From: Byssothecium circinans
Lineage: Eukaryota; Ascomycota; Dothideomycetes; Pleosporales; Massarinaceae
Reading direction: 5' to 3'
DNA length: 64,000 nucleotides
Assembly: GCA_010015675.1 (NCBI GenBank)
Contig: ML977035.1
Location: 97,935 to 161,934, forward strand
In this document: in pieces, positions 47,722 to 58,566 of the stretch
How the letters are laid out: each line of letters starts with the position of its first letter
Numbering within the stretch: the first letter of the stretch is position 1
The notes under the pieces: model-generated
What the model saw: only the letters and a program-made list of their open reading frames with translations
Told to the model about the DNA's origin: nothing
Database searches by the model: none
Translations under genes and position numbers: made by a program

Positions 47722-48948
47722 ATGGATCAAGAGATCGTGTCCGATGTCAATCGCACACCGGTGGTGCAGATCGTGACGTGGTTGTGTCTAGCCGTATCGA
47801 TACTGGCGTTCTTCACGCACGCCGGTATCAAGTTCCACGCCACGAGGGCAATGGGAGCGGAAACGATTCTCGTTTTTCTGTCCCTGGTATGCGGGTTGGA
47901 AATCTCTCTCTGGAAGATTCCAACCAGGCTTATCGTTTTACAGGTCTTTGGTACCGCGCAGTCTATCTCAGTGTTGCTGCAGACTTCGAATGGATTTGGA
48001 AAACCATCAAGTACACTTGGAGACGGCGAGGTAGACGCAATACTGAAGGTATGTTTTGGTGTACTCCCTTGCTTTTACATTCCACAATTGACTGACTTCG
48101 CGCAGAGTGAGTACGCCGCGACGATGCTGTTCTTTTGCTCGATTGCGTTTTCGAAATTCACTCTCATCGCCTTCATCCACGGCTTGACTCCGAGGCAATC
48201 GTATCGGTGCATCAACTATGGACTTGGCGGGTTTTCGTTGGCATGGCTGCTGGTGGCCATCTTCGTGTCGGCTTTCCAGTGCCCGCTGCCGCGTCCGTGG
48301 GAGAAAGCAAGGCCCGGTTGCATCGACTATGTAAGCATTTCACCCTGGGTCGTTTGTGTGTACAAATTGACAGTGTACTAGTTGAATTGGTGGAACGCAG
48401 CCACGAGCATGAACATTATATCCGAGATAGCTATCGTCGGTTTGGAAGTCAGCATCATACTGGCTCTACAGATACGGTGGCCAAGGAAAGCGTCTATAGT
48501 CTCTCTCTTCGCGTGCCGATTGCTGTACGTCCTCCCATTCCACTCCTCAAGTACCACAATACAACTCATATACTGACCCTACACCAGTGTAGTCGTAGCA
48601 ATTGCCCTCCAGCTTCACCTTTCCCACAAAGAAAACTCCAGCTCCCGAAAAGACGACGTCGCGCTCGGATACTGGCAGTCCACCGTTGGCAACCAGGTCG
48701 TTCAGTGCCTGGGTATCGTAACAACGACGCTTCCGTACGCGAACATGTTTATGGAGAGCTTTGAATCGGGGCTTATTGGAGCCGAGAGAGTGGGTGGGAG
48801 GAGTGGGAAGTCAGGGGATGGGAGTGGGAGGACGTATGAGCTTCTTGATTTCTCTCGTGGCTCTTCTCAACCTGTGTCTGCTCCACGACATGGCATAAGT
48901 ACAACGAAGACGTATACTGTTGAGTCGGCTCTGAAGAGTCCAACTTGA
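47722..48948 (+). CDS. Rhodopsin-like/Pth11-type seven-helix membrane protein
   Basis: Fungal integral membrane protein of the rhodopsin-domain class, 332 aa. Five exons: 47722-47886, 47944-48048, 48106-48330, 48382-48524 and 48588-48948. Spans include VVQIVTWLCLAVSILAFF, ETILVFLSLVFGTAQSISV, ATMLFFCSIAFSKFTLIAF, GGFSLAWLLVAIFVSAF and MNIISEIAIVGLEVSIILA. Family landmarks are LQTSNGFGKP, SEYAATMLF, LTPRQSYRC, RPGCIDYLNWWN and the end-of-core ANMFMESFESG. There is no CFEM domain. A Ser/Gly-rich cytosolic tail follows. Intron 1 is 57 bp, stop-free and in frame, so retention would insert 19 residues. Members are proposed surface sensors; the ligand is unknown. A MITE lies in the promoter region. 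Confidence 0.83.
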
Positions 48949-49671
48949 AAAATCGACAGACACTTAGCTCACCAATGAAGCTTTAACATCCTCTTCAATG
49001 CCGCCCTTGCATCATCGTAAAACGCTGTGACTTCTCCTATCCCATTTCCAATTACCCAGAAGCGGTGTCACGTAGCTAGGGCGAAGCGAGCAACGACCTG
49101 CAGTATCATAACAATTACAATGTGGGGCTCATTTTTACGCAACTGCTCCTTTCGGGCTCCCGCAATCTCGCTAGAGCCGGGGGCTCCGACCGTCATATGC
49201 AGCGACGGGTTGCCGTGCTGAATAGGTAGATTTGAACATCGTGGTGTGGTCGGCCGACTCATCTTCGATCAGAGAGGTCCGCGGGAACCCGAGTTCGTGC
49301 GTCCGTTGAACCATTCTGTACGTCTTGTCCGTTTCCCCGGCGCTTAGGACCCTGGTTTTTCGTCGCTTCTTTGGTTCGTTGTCCTGGCCTTAATTAAAAT
49401 CTGTACGGCACAGTCAAAACGTACGGTACGTGCAGAGAGCTGGGATCCTCTCACATTAAAGCCGGCCTCTGGATGCATTTCAACCACGCCACTTGCAAGC
49501 TGCGTGTTGCCATTTTTCAGATCGCTCGAAATTTTCCCGCCTGGAGGGAATTTATTTTTTTCTCTTCCGTCTTGTCTTGTGTTGGCTTGTCTGCGTTTCT
49601 TATCACTCCTGTAATACTGTATCGGTTGTTCGACTATTTTTTGCTTTGTTTTGCTCTGCTTTATTGAAGCG
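48949..49671. other. Spacer upstream of the permease gene
   Basis: About 720 bp of non-coding sequence. The last 180 bp are T-rich and leader-like. No gene recognised. Confidence 0.4.
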
Positions 49672-51835
49672 ATGGCTTCCAAAGACCGGACCTCTGATGG
49701 AGGCGTGGAGCTGCGAGAAATCCCCGTCAAGAGCAGCAAATTCGAGAGTGACGATGTTGCGCTGTCGAGGCTGGGAAAGAAATCAGTGTTGAAAGTAAGT
49801 TAGCTTGTCCGTCGACCAAAAGCGACTTATAACTACGACGACTGGCTGATATGTTGTCACTCAGAGAAGATTCGCCTTTCTCTCTATCCTAGGCTTCAGT
49901 TGCACAGTCTTGATTACTTGGGAGGGCTCGGTCATGTACGTTTCCTTCTTCTCTATTCTATCTTGGACATGGAATTGGGGGTTTGTAACTAACGGGGCTA
50001 CAGCTTGTTTCTCATCGGATTGCAAAAGTAAGTGCTTGTTGACACGTCAGATTCAGATGATTTCTAATGGTCACGAAAAGTGGTGGTACCGCCGGTGTCA
50101 TCTACGGCTACCTAGTCGTATGGCTCGGAACGATATCGACGTTCATTATTCTCTCGGAGCTGGCTTCAATGTAAGTCACTTGAGATCGAACCCGCAAACC
50201 GAAACATTGGCTGATGGCGAACCAGGGCACCTACCTCAGGTGGACAATACCACTGGGTTAGTAGAATATCTGAAGAGCCAAATCCACAAGCCATGTACTG
50301 ACTGCACGGTCCTGCTGTCCAGGTCTCCATGCTAGCGCCAAAGCACCTGCGAAAGGTGCTCAGTTACGTCGCAGGTAATACAATATCGATTCCTTGGATA
50401 CCCACACTCTGAGCTGACCATACACAGGCTGGCTCACATTAGCCGGATGGCAAGCCTCCGTCGGTTCCGGGGCGTACCTAACCGGTACCATGATCCAAGG
50501 CCTCCTCATCCTCACTCAGCCGAACTACGTCCCCCAGAACTGGCACGGAACCTTGCTGTATTGGGCCGTTCTCCTCTTTGCCGTCATCATCAATATTGCA
50601 GCTGGATGGCTGTTGCCCAAGTTCGAAGGCGCGCTTCTGGTCCTTCACATCCTTGGCTTTTTCGGCATTCTGATCCCACTGTTGACTTTGGGTCCGAAGA
50701 GCGACCCGCAAGAGGTTTTTACAAGTTTCTCGAATCTGGGGGGATGGAGCACGCAGGGTCTATCGTTCTGCATTGGTATTATGGGCAGTGTGTTTGCGTT
50801 TGTCGGTGAGTTTGCAAAAACCTCGCGGTGTGGTGTGGGATGATCTAACTGTTTCTAATAGGCGGTGACGGACCAATTCATGTATGTGATAGAGCTGTTT
50901 TGAGAAGGGAATGGACACTGACGATATACAGCTGAGTGAAGAGATTCAAAATGCCGCCGTCGTGGTCCCTCGATCCATCATGACTGGAATCATGATCAAC
51001 GGAACCCTTGGCTTTGCCATGGTGGTGACCGTGCTTTGCCGAGCTGGAGATATCGAAGCTGCACTCGCAGAGAACCCGGCATATCCTTTCATGGCCATAT
51101 TCAAGCACGCTGTTAACTCTACCGCGGGCGCCGCTGCCATGGCGTCACTACTGTTCGTCTTAGCGACCAGTGGCACCGTAGGCCTGTTGGCTTCCTCATC
51201 GCGAGTATTCTGGGCCTTCTCACGAGACAAGGGTCTTCCTGGATGGCGGATTTGGAGCAGGGTAAGTGATGGCGCGTATAGATGGGGCACGAACTATGGC
51301 TGATGTAGATGAACAGGTCAGTCCGAGGACTACGATCCCCGCTTACTCCGTCGTGGCTACCGCAGTCATTGCATGCATTCTCGCACTCGTCAATATCGGT
51401 TCCGCAACTGCTTTCAACGGCATCATATCCGTATCCATCGCGGGTCTTTTCTCATCGTACTTGTTGGTCTCATCGCTGTTGCTCTACCGCCGTCTCACGG
51501 GAGGCATCGTACCGGCAAGCGAACTGTCGACGAGCAGCCCCAATGGAGCAATCGCAGAGGATGGAGGTAAAATCATCTGGGGCCCGTGGAGGATCCCTGG
51601 AGTGCTTGGTGTTGCGAACAATGTCTTCGCCTGCGTGTACCTCACTTTCGTGCTGTTCTTCAGCTTTTGGCCCACCTTCGCAGACGTCACTCCGCAGAAC
51701 ATGAATTGGTCAATTTTGGTGACGGGATTCGTGGCTATCTTTAGTACTTTGTACTATCTTATTTGGGCGAAGAAGACGTATCATGGTCCGATTGTTGAGG
51801 TGGAGCCGAGATATGTCTTGAACGGCGATGCGTGA
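49672..51835 (+). CDS. Amino-acid/choline/GABA permease (APC superfamily)
   Basis: Plasma-membrane amine or amino-acid importer, 545 aa, about 12 helices. Ten exons: 49672-49794, 49865-49935, 50004-50027, 50081-50170, 50226-50256, 50323-50374, 50428-50805, 50862-50881, 50932-51261 and 51317-51835. All phases agree. Family blocks rebuilt by splicing are FLSILGFSCTVLITWEG, NGGTAGVIYGYLVVW, ELASMAPTSGGQYHWVS, GWLTLAGWQAS, and FVGGDGPIHLSEEIQNAAV. This is the GABA/choline permease subfamily (Uga4/Hnm1-like). Three exons are very small (24, 31 and 20 nt). The usual A-D-G-A-I-H-M-S-E-E motif is replaced by G-D-G-P-I-H-L-S-E-E. Exact substrate is unknown. Confidence 0.9.
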
Positions 51836-52264
51836 GGATGGGCATCTACATATTAGCAGTAGATAGAGTGGTGGGCATAACTCGGTAGAAGCGTACACAT
51901 ATCCATATTATCTCCTTTTTTCCAAACGCCTGCCCACCGAATTCCAAAGTTCAAAATAAGATCCTCTTCCAGCAATTGCAATTGAATTCAGGAGAGCCAA
52001 GCTGAGCGGCCTATTACTGGAATTGTGCTGTCGTTTGTGGCATGTAGTATACAGTCGCTAACGGGAATCTCTCGGTTTGGGGGAATACTTTCTCTATCAT
52101 TCCTTGTTATGTGTTGTAAAACACTCTGTCCGATATCTTTGTAGGCATGCACACCGTGCATACCCGGACTCTCCAGTCTCCCTCTCTTTCTCAAAGAACC
52201 TTCACAAACCCAGATCTTCATCCCCACTCCACTCTTCCCACCCACCAACCCCCTCTCCCGCTCA
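51836..52264. other. Convergent spacer
   Basis: 429 bp between the permease and the mitochondrial-protein 3' ends. No feature recognised. Confidence 0.4.
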
Positions 52265-52848
52265 TCACCAAGGCCACCACCCTTTCTTCTTCCCCTCCTC
52301 TTTCACCTCCCCAACCTTCCCCTCCACCTTCTCTACCGCCCCCTTAGCCTTCGCCCGCTGCTCCAAAACCGCGTCCTTCAACTCCGTCCTCAGATCCCGT
52401 ATCTCATTCCGCTTATTATGCTTCTCCTCGACGACTTCGAGCTTCAGCCATACATAGTAGACGATCTGGTAGGTGAAGAGGGCGCCGAGAAAGGCTTTGA
52501 GGATTGGATAGGAGAAGGTGCGGTAGAAGGCTCCCTTTCATTCTCGTTAGCGGGGTGAAGAGGTGGGTGGGACAAGGGTGTGCGGGTAGAAGGGGGCAGC
52601 TTGGGGAGTGACGGCGGTGTATGCGCGGATGGGGAAAGGGGGTTTGAGAGACGTACGACCCTTGATGGCTCTTTAGGCGGGTGCGAGTTTGGATTCGGTG
52701 GAGAGGAGGGCGGATGCGGTGCTGGAGGTTCAGACTCGCGATTCGTAGCGTAGCGCCGTCGCATGTATTGTGGGAGCGGAGCTCGTTGGCGCGATGCGAG
52801 TTGAGAAGAGCGCGCGCGTAGACGGAGAGGTGTCCTTGCGGCGTTCAT
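52265..52848 (-). CDS. Predicted mitochondrial single-span coiled-coil protein
   Basis: No family named. 153 aa, two exons (52848-52657, 52534-52265; 122-bp intron). Residues 1-35 are an Arg-rich, acid-free presequence ending MRRRYAT, a typical mitochondrial targeting and cleavage region. A Pro/Ser-rich linker follows. The second exon gives one hydrophobic span (ILKAFLGALFTYQIVYYVWL), then a charged coiled coil (EEKHNKRNEIRDLRTELKDA) and a Lys/Gly tail ending GWWPW. This layout suggests an inner-membrane protein with a helical domain in the intermembrane space or matrix, as in assembly or scaffold factors. Specific function is unknown. Confidence 0.75.
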
Positions 52849-53549
52849 TATGGATGGTATGGAGATTTGTGTGTATGTCTGGGGTCGTTGTTAGAGGGTG
52901 GTGGTGTGTATGGTGGGAGTTCTGGCGCAAACTGAGTGGGACGGGACAAGATAGTCTGAGATTAGTCGGGGGTTGATGGGATAGGTGTTCTTACGTTCCT
53001 TCTACTTGCGAGGACTTGTGACTCCTCTCAAGGCAGCAGCTCAAGCTCTATTCACTGTCCTGTTTCTCCAATGCGCCTCAGCGAGGCGTTCTGGACAACG
53101 AGACCACAGAAGCTTAACGACAGCTCTCGAACATAGGTATGTGACTCTTCACCTCGATCGCAACCGTGTCCTCCTTATCACGAGAATGCCAAATAAAGTA
53201 TAAAACCTCGACAGATGTTTCCGATGAGGGGAAGCTACCACGCACTCCAATTTACTCGAAAGCTCCAGCTACAAAGTCGGCAAACCCCCGAGCCCAAACT
53301 CCGCAAACCCTAGCGCCATTCTCGTTTCGCCGCGGAAGAAACAGAACAGAGGACCCTCGGAGGCGGGCGGTCTGTGCACCCAAATTTCGTCAAAGGGAAC
53401 ACCTTGCATCACTCTGCAATTCCGCGATAATCCCGTCCACAGCAACATCCCTCTCCGAAAACCAATTCACTCCGCCCGACTCTGCACCCCGTGAGCGCAC
53501 AAACACCACTCTCTTTCCAAAAGAACAAACTCCTTCAATTCTGTCCACA
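52849..53549. promoter_or_regulatory. Divergent promoter region
   Basis: 701 bp between the mitochondrial-protein gene and the RAMP4 gene. The last 150 bp are C/A-rich leader-like sequence. An apparent ORF running into 53648 crosses the RAMP4 intron and is rejected. Confidence 0.4.
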
Positions 53550-54081
53550 ATGGTAAGTAACCCTCCTCCCAGAATCCCCGCTGTCTCCTCCGTCGACCTC
53601 ACACTCACATGCGACAACCTCCCCGCCCCTCCCCTCCCCTCTCCATGAACCCACACGGCAACCCACCCAGCTCTTCCTCACCATCCCCCCAAATACCTAC
53701 AAACTAACCATCCATGATCGCACCAGGCCCAAACCCCCCAACAACGCGCCGCAAACGCCAAATTCGCAAAGCGCGAAGAGGCCAAGATGGGCAAGCCACA
53801 GGAAGCCCGCGCGCGCAAGGAGACGAGTTTCAAGAGCCCGATTTCAAAGGGATGGATAAGTGAGTCCACCCACATCTTAACATAACCCTACTTATTCTTC
53901 CCGTGCTCTGCTTTTTCGGGGGTGGGGGTGGGTCTGGAGCTTGTCTCCAGACAGACAGAGAGAGCGGATTCTATTCAACCCGATCAAAAGAACAAAAGCT
54001 AACAGAAAACCCTGCATAGTCGTCCTCGCCTTCGTCCTCTGCGGCGGTGTCATCTTCGAGCTCCTGAAGCTGTTCTTTTAA
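53550..54081 (+). CDS. RAMP4/SERP1/Ysy6-like ER stress-associated protein
   Basis: Tail-anchored ER protein linked to the Sec61 translocon, 65 aa. Three exons: 53550-53552, 53727-53859 and 54020-54081. The first coding exon is only the ATG, followed directly by GTAAGT. The spliced protein is typical: the N-terminal QTPQQRAANAKFAKREE, MGKPQEARARKETSFKSPIS, and the C-terminal anchor IIVLAFVLCGGVIFELLKLF. The length is that of the family (about 65). It stabilises membrane proteins during ER stress in animals and relates to yeast Ysy6. It would be missed by ORF-based annotation because no exon looks like a gene alone. Confidence 0.93.
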
Positions 54082-54849
54082 GATCCGCTTCGAACCTACC
54101 TACCATACACTGTCCCCTTCGCTCCATACCCGCATCCTCATGCTATCTCTCTCGTCCGTCCGCAAAGCATCTCGCCCTTCGAAACTATACCCATACCAAA
54201 TCAGACCGAACTTCCACCCCTCTCGTACGCACGCACGCACGCAAATACACTACTACACCATGACACTATCTCGCGACGGCAATAATACGGGAGTATACGG
54301 GAGTTTTCCAAGGGCGGAGAAGATGGGCGGGAGGGAGGGAGGGAAACATGTCCCCGAGATTTCCTCTCTATACTATACCTTTTTTCAATTCAATTCAAGC
54401 ACGAGGTCAAGCACAAGCTTTCTCGGGCAAATCACCAGGCGTTATCCCACGGAAAATGAAATTAATCTCTCTCTGCATTATGTATTGTATGGGACTACGA
54501 GAGGAGTGTCGGTCGGGCGCTGATCTTCTTCCCTTGAATTCCCCTTACACTTTTCCTTTCCTTCCACTTCCATTCCCATTTTCTGTCCCTTTCTTTCCTT
54601 TCCCCGTTCTCATTTGCCTCATCTCATCTCATCTCATTTGACAGAGAGAGGCGAGGCGAGGCGAGGAGAGTAGAGATGAGACAATGCATACACACCATGC
54701 CATGATGTAATTTACATTACAAATGCTATGCTCGCTCATATCCTCCATCTACGATGCTCTAAAGCCGTGAGGCAGTGGCCGTGGCCGTGACCGTGGAATC
54801 TTCATACCTACTACTTTCGCATGACGGATAGGGACAGGAGGGTTCGAAG
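54082..54849. other. Convergent spacer with simple repeats
   Basis: 768 bp with an ACGC repeat near 54228, TCTCA repeats near 54617-54640 and GAGGC repeats just after. No gene accepted. Confidence 0.45.
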
Positions 54850-57800
54850 CTACTCTACACCAGCCCTTTCCCCTTCCCCAGTCCCCTCGTCCATACTAAC
54901 CACTCTCCTCTTCTTTTTCTTCTTCTTAACCGCGCCATCTTCACCTGCGCCTTCACCTTCTCGCACTCCACCTCCACCTCCACCCCCACCCCCACCCCCA
55001 GGCCCCTCATCAACCCTAACCTTCTTCTTCTTCTTTTTCTTAACCGGCGCCGCGTCTCCCTCACCCTCACCCCCTCCTCCACCCTCCATCCCCGCAGCAT
55101 CCACACCCTCCATCTCCGCCCTCCTAACCTTCTTCTTCTTCTTCCTAACCACCACCGTCTCGCCCCTCGCCTCAATCCTCTCACTCACCCTCTGCATCTC
55201 CAACCTCTTCCTCTCCACCTCCGCCAGCGCCCTCTTCATCTCCGCCTCCTCCATCTCCCTCCGCTCGATCTCTAACCTCGTGAGTTTGCGCCGACTAGCC
55301 GCACCGTTGTTGCCACCGTCGTCGTCAAGCGACAACGATCCCAAGCCCGAGGAATCGACCTGCAGTAAACTTTTCTTCGCTTTATTCTGCACGTTCAATA
55401 CACGGGGGGAGATGATATCGTCGCGAGACGATGATGCGAGCTCATCATCAGCAGGACCCAGGGTTTCATCACCCATGATTTCCACTCTTCGGGCGGGGCG
55501 GCGGGGACTGCCTCCGCGATGACTACCCGCGGGGGAGGGTCCGCGGTTGTCGAGGTTGAGGTCCATGATAGGTATCGAGTCGATGTCAAGCTCCGTGTTG
55601 TTTTCACGGACGATCTTGCTCAGCGGCGTTACCGCACCACTGCCTTTATCGGCTTCAGGGTCGATGTAGAAAGGATCGTCTCTGTAACGTTCCTTTCGCT
55701 CGGCTTTCCGTCGCGCGATAATGTCCGGGTCGAGGTATTCTTCTTCGACGGCGGCGTTTTGGTACGATGTGGGCTCCTTCTGCGGCGCATCGAGGCGTTC
55801 GGCTGCAGACGCGGATTGTGTGGGGGTTTCGGTGTAGGAAGCTATGGGTTGGGTGTAAGCGGCGTAGACGTCGTCTTCGTCTGTTTCGAAGCCTTCGAGC
55901 TCGGCTTGCGAGAGAAGGAATTGGAGGTTGGGATTGATCGGGGTGTCGAGATCAAGGTCGTCGGGTATGGGGACCTTGTGTTGAGCGCCAGGTGCTACGG
56001 GGTTCAGCTCTGCACCTGTGAAGAGTGCGGGTATGGCTTGTGTGAGGAGAAGTGGAGGGTCTGTGAAATCGCCGTGTTCGGAGCCTGTTGCTGTTCCTGT
56101 TGCGGCTTCAGCCGCTAGACGCATGAGCTCGAGATATTCCACGGCGCGTTCTTGTACTTCTAGACTTGGATGCGTTGACAATGGTTCGAGGAAATGTATG
56201 ATCCGGGCCATCAATAGAGACATGAGTGTCTGACGCTCGGGAGTCCATGATATTTGGTCGTTGCTCGCCAATGAAGCGAAGACTTTGGGGATCGCTTGCA
56301 GGTAGACCGCAAGCGTCCTCGACGGAAGTTGGACAGATGTTGAATGTAGTAAAGAGTTCAGGACGGGTTCTGGACTTGTGAGATAGTTTGCGTACTCTCC
56401 AACCAGCCACCCCGCGTATTCGAGCACACCTTGACCGCTGTTGCCCGAAGAAGGAAACATCTGGTCTCGTCGATCGACGAAAACAAGTGATTGTGCAGCA
56501 TCCAGGGCTTCTGATCGGACGCTCTTGACTCGTACCGCCACGTTTTGCAGCTCGCGTCCGATGCCAGCGCCAATATCATCTGCTTGCTCGATATCGTCTT
56601 CTTCCGCCGCTGAAGTTGCCTTGGTGGCAGGAGAGACGCGAACAAGCTGGACTAGCACGTCAATATACCACTCGAAGTCGGTAATGTTGGAATATGTGTC
56701 ACGCGAACACATGTCCAAGATCCTTCGAATGACATTGACACGGTAGTCTTCAGGTAACGGCGGCGGTTGATCTGACCTCTGCTCGTGAGGTTGAAGGGAC
56801 TCCTCTGCGTCCGAGTCATCTTCTTCGGCATAAGGAACGACTCTAGTATTCCGTCCTCTGTCATTTTCCGGATCGTCTACGGCGGTTGCTATGGGTGCGT
56901 TACGAAGTTGGCGCATAAGTCGACCAACAATGGCGGTAAGGTTCTCGCTGTTGACCATGCCCACGACGAGATCCAGAGCGCGCATCCGTATCGAAATGTC
57001 CGGATCGTCGATGCACTCCAAAATGACGTCTTGTTGCTGCGAGACCAGTTTTGGATGGGAGCGGACAATCTTATCAAACGCAAGCAGAGCCACGTACTTT
57101 ACTGTCAAATAAATGAGAATCAGACAATCGTATTGATATGGAGCGTAGCTTACAGTTTGCATCGCCTTCTATTACCATCATACCCCTGAGTTTGCCGACA
57201 CATAGTCTCGCTACTTCGTCTCCCTCTGACGTGCCCTCAACCGCTTCGAGAATGCCACCCTGAATGATACCGTTGATACATTCGTAGAGCAGGGACATGG
57301 CTCCGGTCTCGCGAATGATTTTGGTCAGCGGCGGAAGGAGCTTCTTGATCAGTCTCGGCTCAACCGGGGTTAATGTTGCAAACTGTTCTTATTAGCTATA
57401 GTCAAAAGCACGCGCAACAAACTTACAAGCTTGATCAACTTGATAGCCATCCAGTTATTTCCTCCCTCCACGAGCAAATCGAAAAGTCGCGGCGCAAGCG
57501 GGAGGAAGTCCTGCGGCCTTCTCCAACCCAATTCACAAACCACGTTCACGATAGCTGCAGTCACACTCGGATTCTCATTGTCGTCCTGCAACCTCTCCTT
57601 GATCTTAGGCCACGCAGGTCTCAGTGTCTCCGGATAAACCAACGCCAACCGATACAGCGTAGCCACCGTCTTCTTCCGTATCGCGGGATGCGAATGTGTC
57701 AGTCTAGGCAGCAAGTCCGAGAGCACCGAGTTCGCCATGCTCGGATTGATAACATGCGGTATCGAGCCCAGGGGCAGCGAAATGACCGTGGGCGTCGGAC

Positions 57801-58183
57801 TCGATATGTCCTTCTTGAGCTGGTTCTCCGCCAGCATGAGGACCTCAGTATCCCTCCGGAAGCTCTGCACCGCGGCAAGATATCCGGTGCGCTTGTGTCT
57901 GTACTTTGGCGAGGACATGACTTCGAGGACGTTGAAGGAGGCCCACGACATGTCATGGCCGAACATCTCGAGGTAGGTGAGCTTCATGAGGGCCGTGGAC
58001 TTGAGGTCCATGTCGTTGGAGCGGATTTCTTTACGGCATTCTTTGATCGAGTCGTTGATGTACTCCTTCTCGCTACCCTTGTGGTTGCGCAGGCCTCGAA
58101 TGAGGTCGTAGAGCGATTTTTCGAACCTAGATATCCGTTAGCCTGGAAATTATATCAGGGCTATTCTCGGTAGGTTCGTACAT
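54850..58183 (-). CDS. apl5: AP-3 complex subunit delta
   Basis: Large adaptin of AP-3, which sorts cargo from Golgi/endosome to the vacuole. About 1060 aa. Exons: start codon bases 58183-58182, 58126-57427, 57382-57154 and 57101-54850. The intron at 58181-58127 splits the start codon as AT|G, giving MFEKSLYDLIRGLRNHKG, the usual fungal AP-3 delta start. The frame is also open upstream to 58312, so a longer N-terminus is possible. HEAT-like adaptin repeats fill about 1-560 (ALMKLTYLEMFGHDMSWASF, YVALLAFDKIVRSHPKLVSQ, DISIRMRALDLVVGMV). Next come a hinge with YLDPDIIARRKAERKERYRD and a charged coiled coil. The tail has three poly-Lys clusters and a poly-Gly run coded by simple repeats. One intron is only 44 bp. 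Confidence 0.93.
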
Positions 58184-58566
58184 GTTTGCGACGCTCAGGT
58201 AGTCTCCTGCTGGCGTATGCCAGGGTTTCTGGACGCTCAAGGAGGGGTAGGTGGGCGGTGGAGTCGCGAGCCAGCAAGCATGATCAGAGAAGGTGTTCCT
58301 GCATGAGACCAAGGATATGCAAAGTTTAAGCAGCCTGTGAGCGCGTTCGATTACGTGCGTGGAGGCTGCAGCGCCTCGTGTCGAGCGTTTGACATGTTGA
58401 CGACCACCATACTCGCCGATGTGGGTAGAAAGCTTGGACCAATCCGATTTCCCGCTGAGACGTCAACGTTGACTTCTCCGCGTCCCCTCCGCTCCACCCC
58501 CGATTCGATTCAATCCCTCTCCTCCATACCCCACAACCTCCCCGACTCCCCTCTCGGACCCTCTAC
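58184..58566. promoter_or_regulatory. Bidirectional promoter, AP-3 delta and EMC2
   Basis: 383 bp between divergent genes. It may include a 5' coding extension of AP-3 delta up to 58312. Confidence 0.45.

Noticed and set aside
54821..55522. 233-codon plus-strand ORF
   Set aside because: Pro/Ser/Phe low-complexity translation antisense to the repeat-rich AP-3 delta tail.
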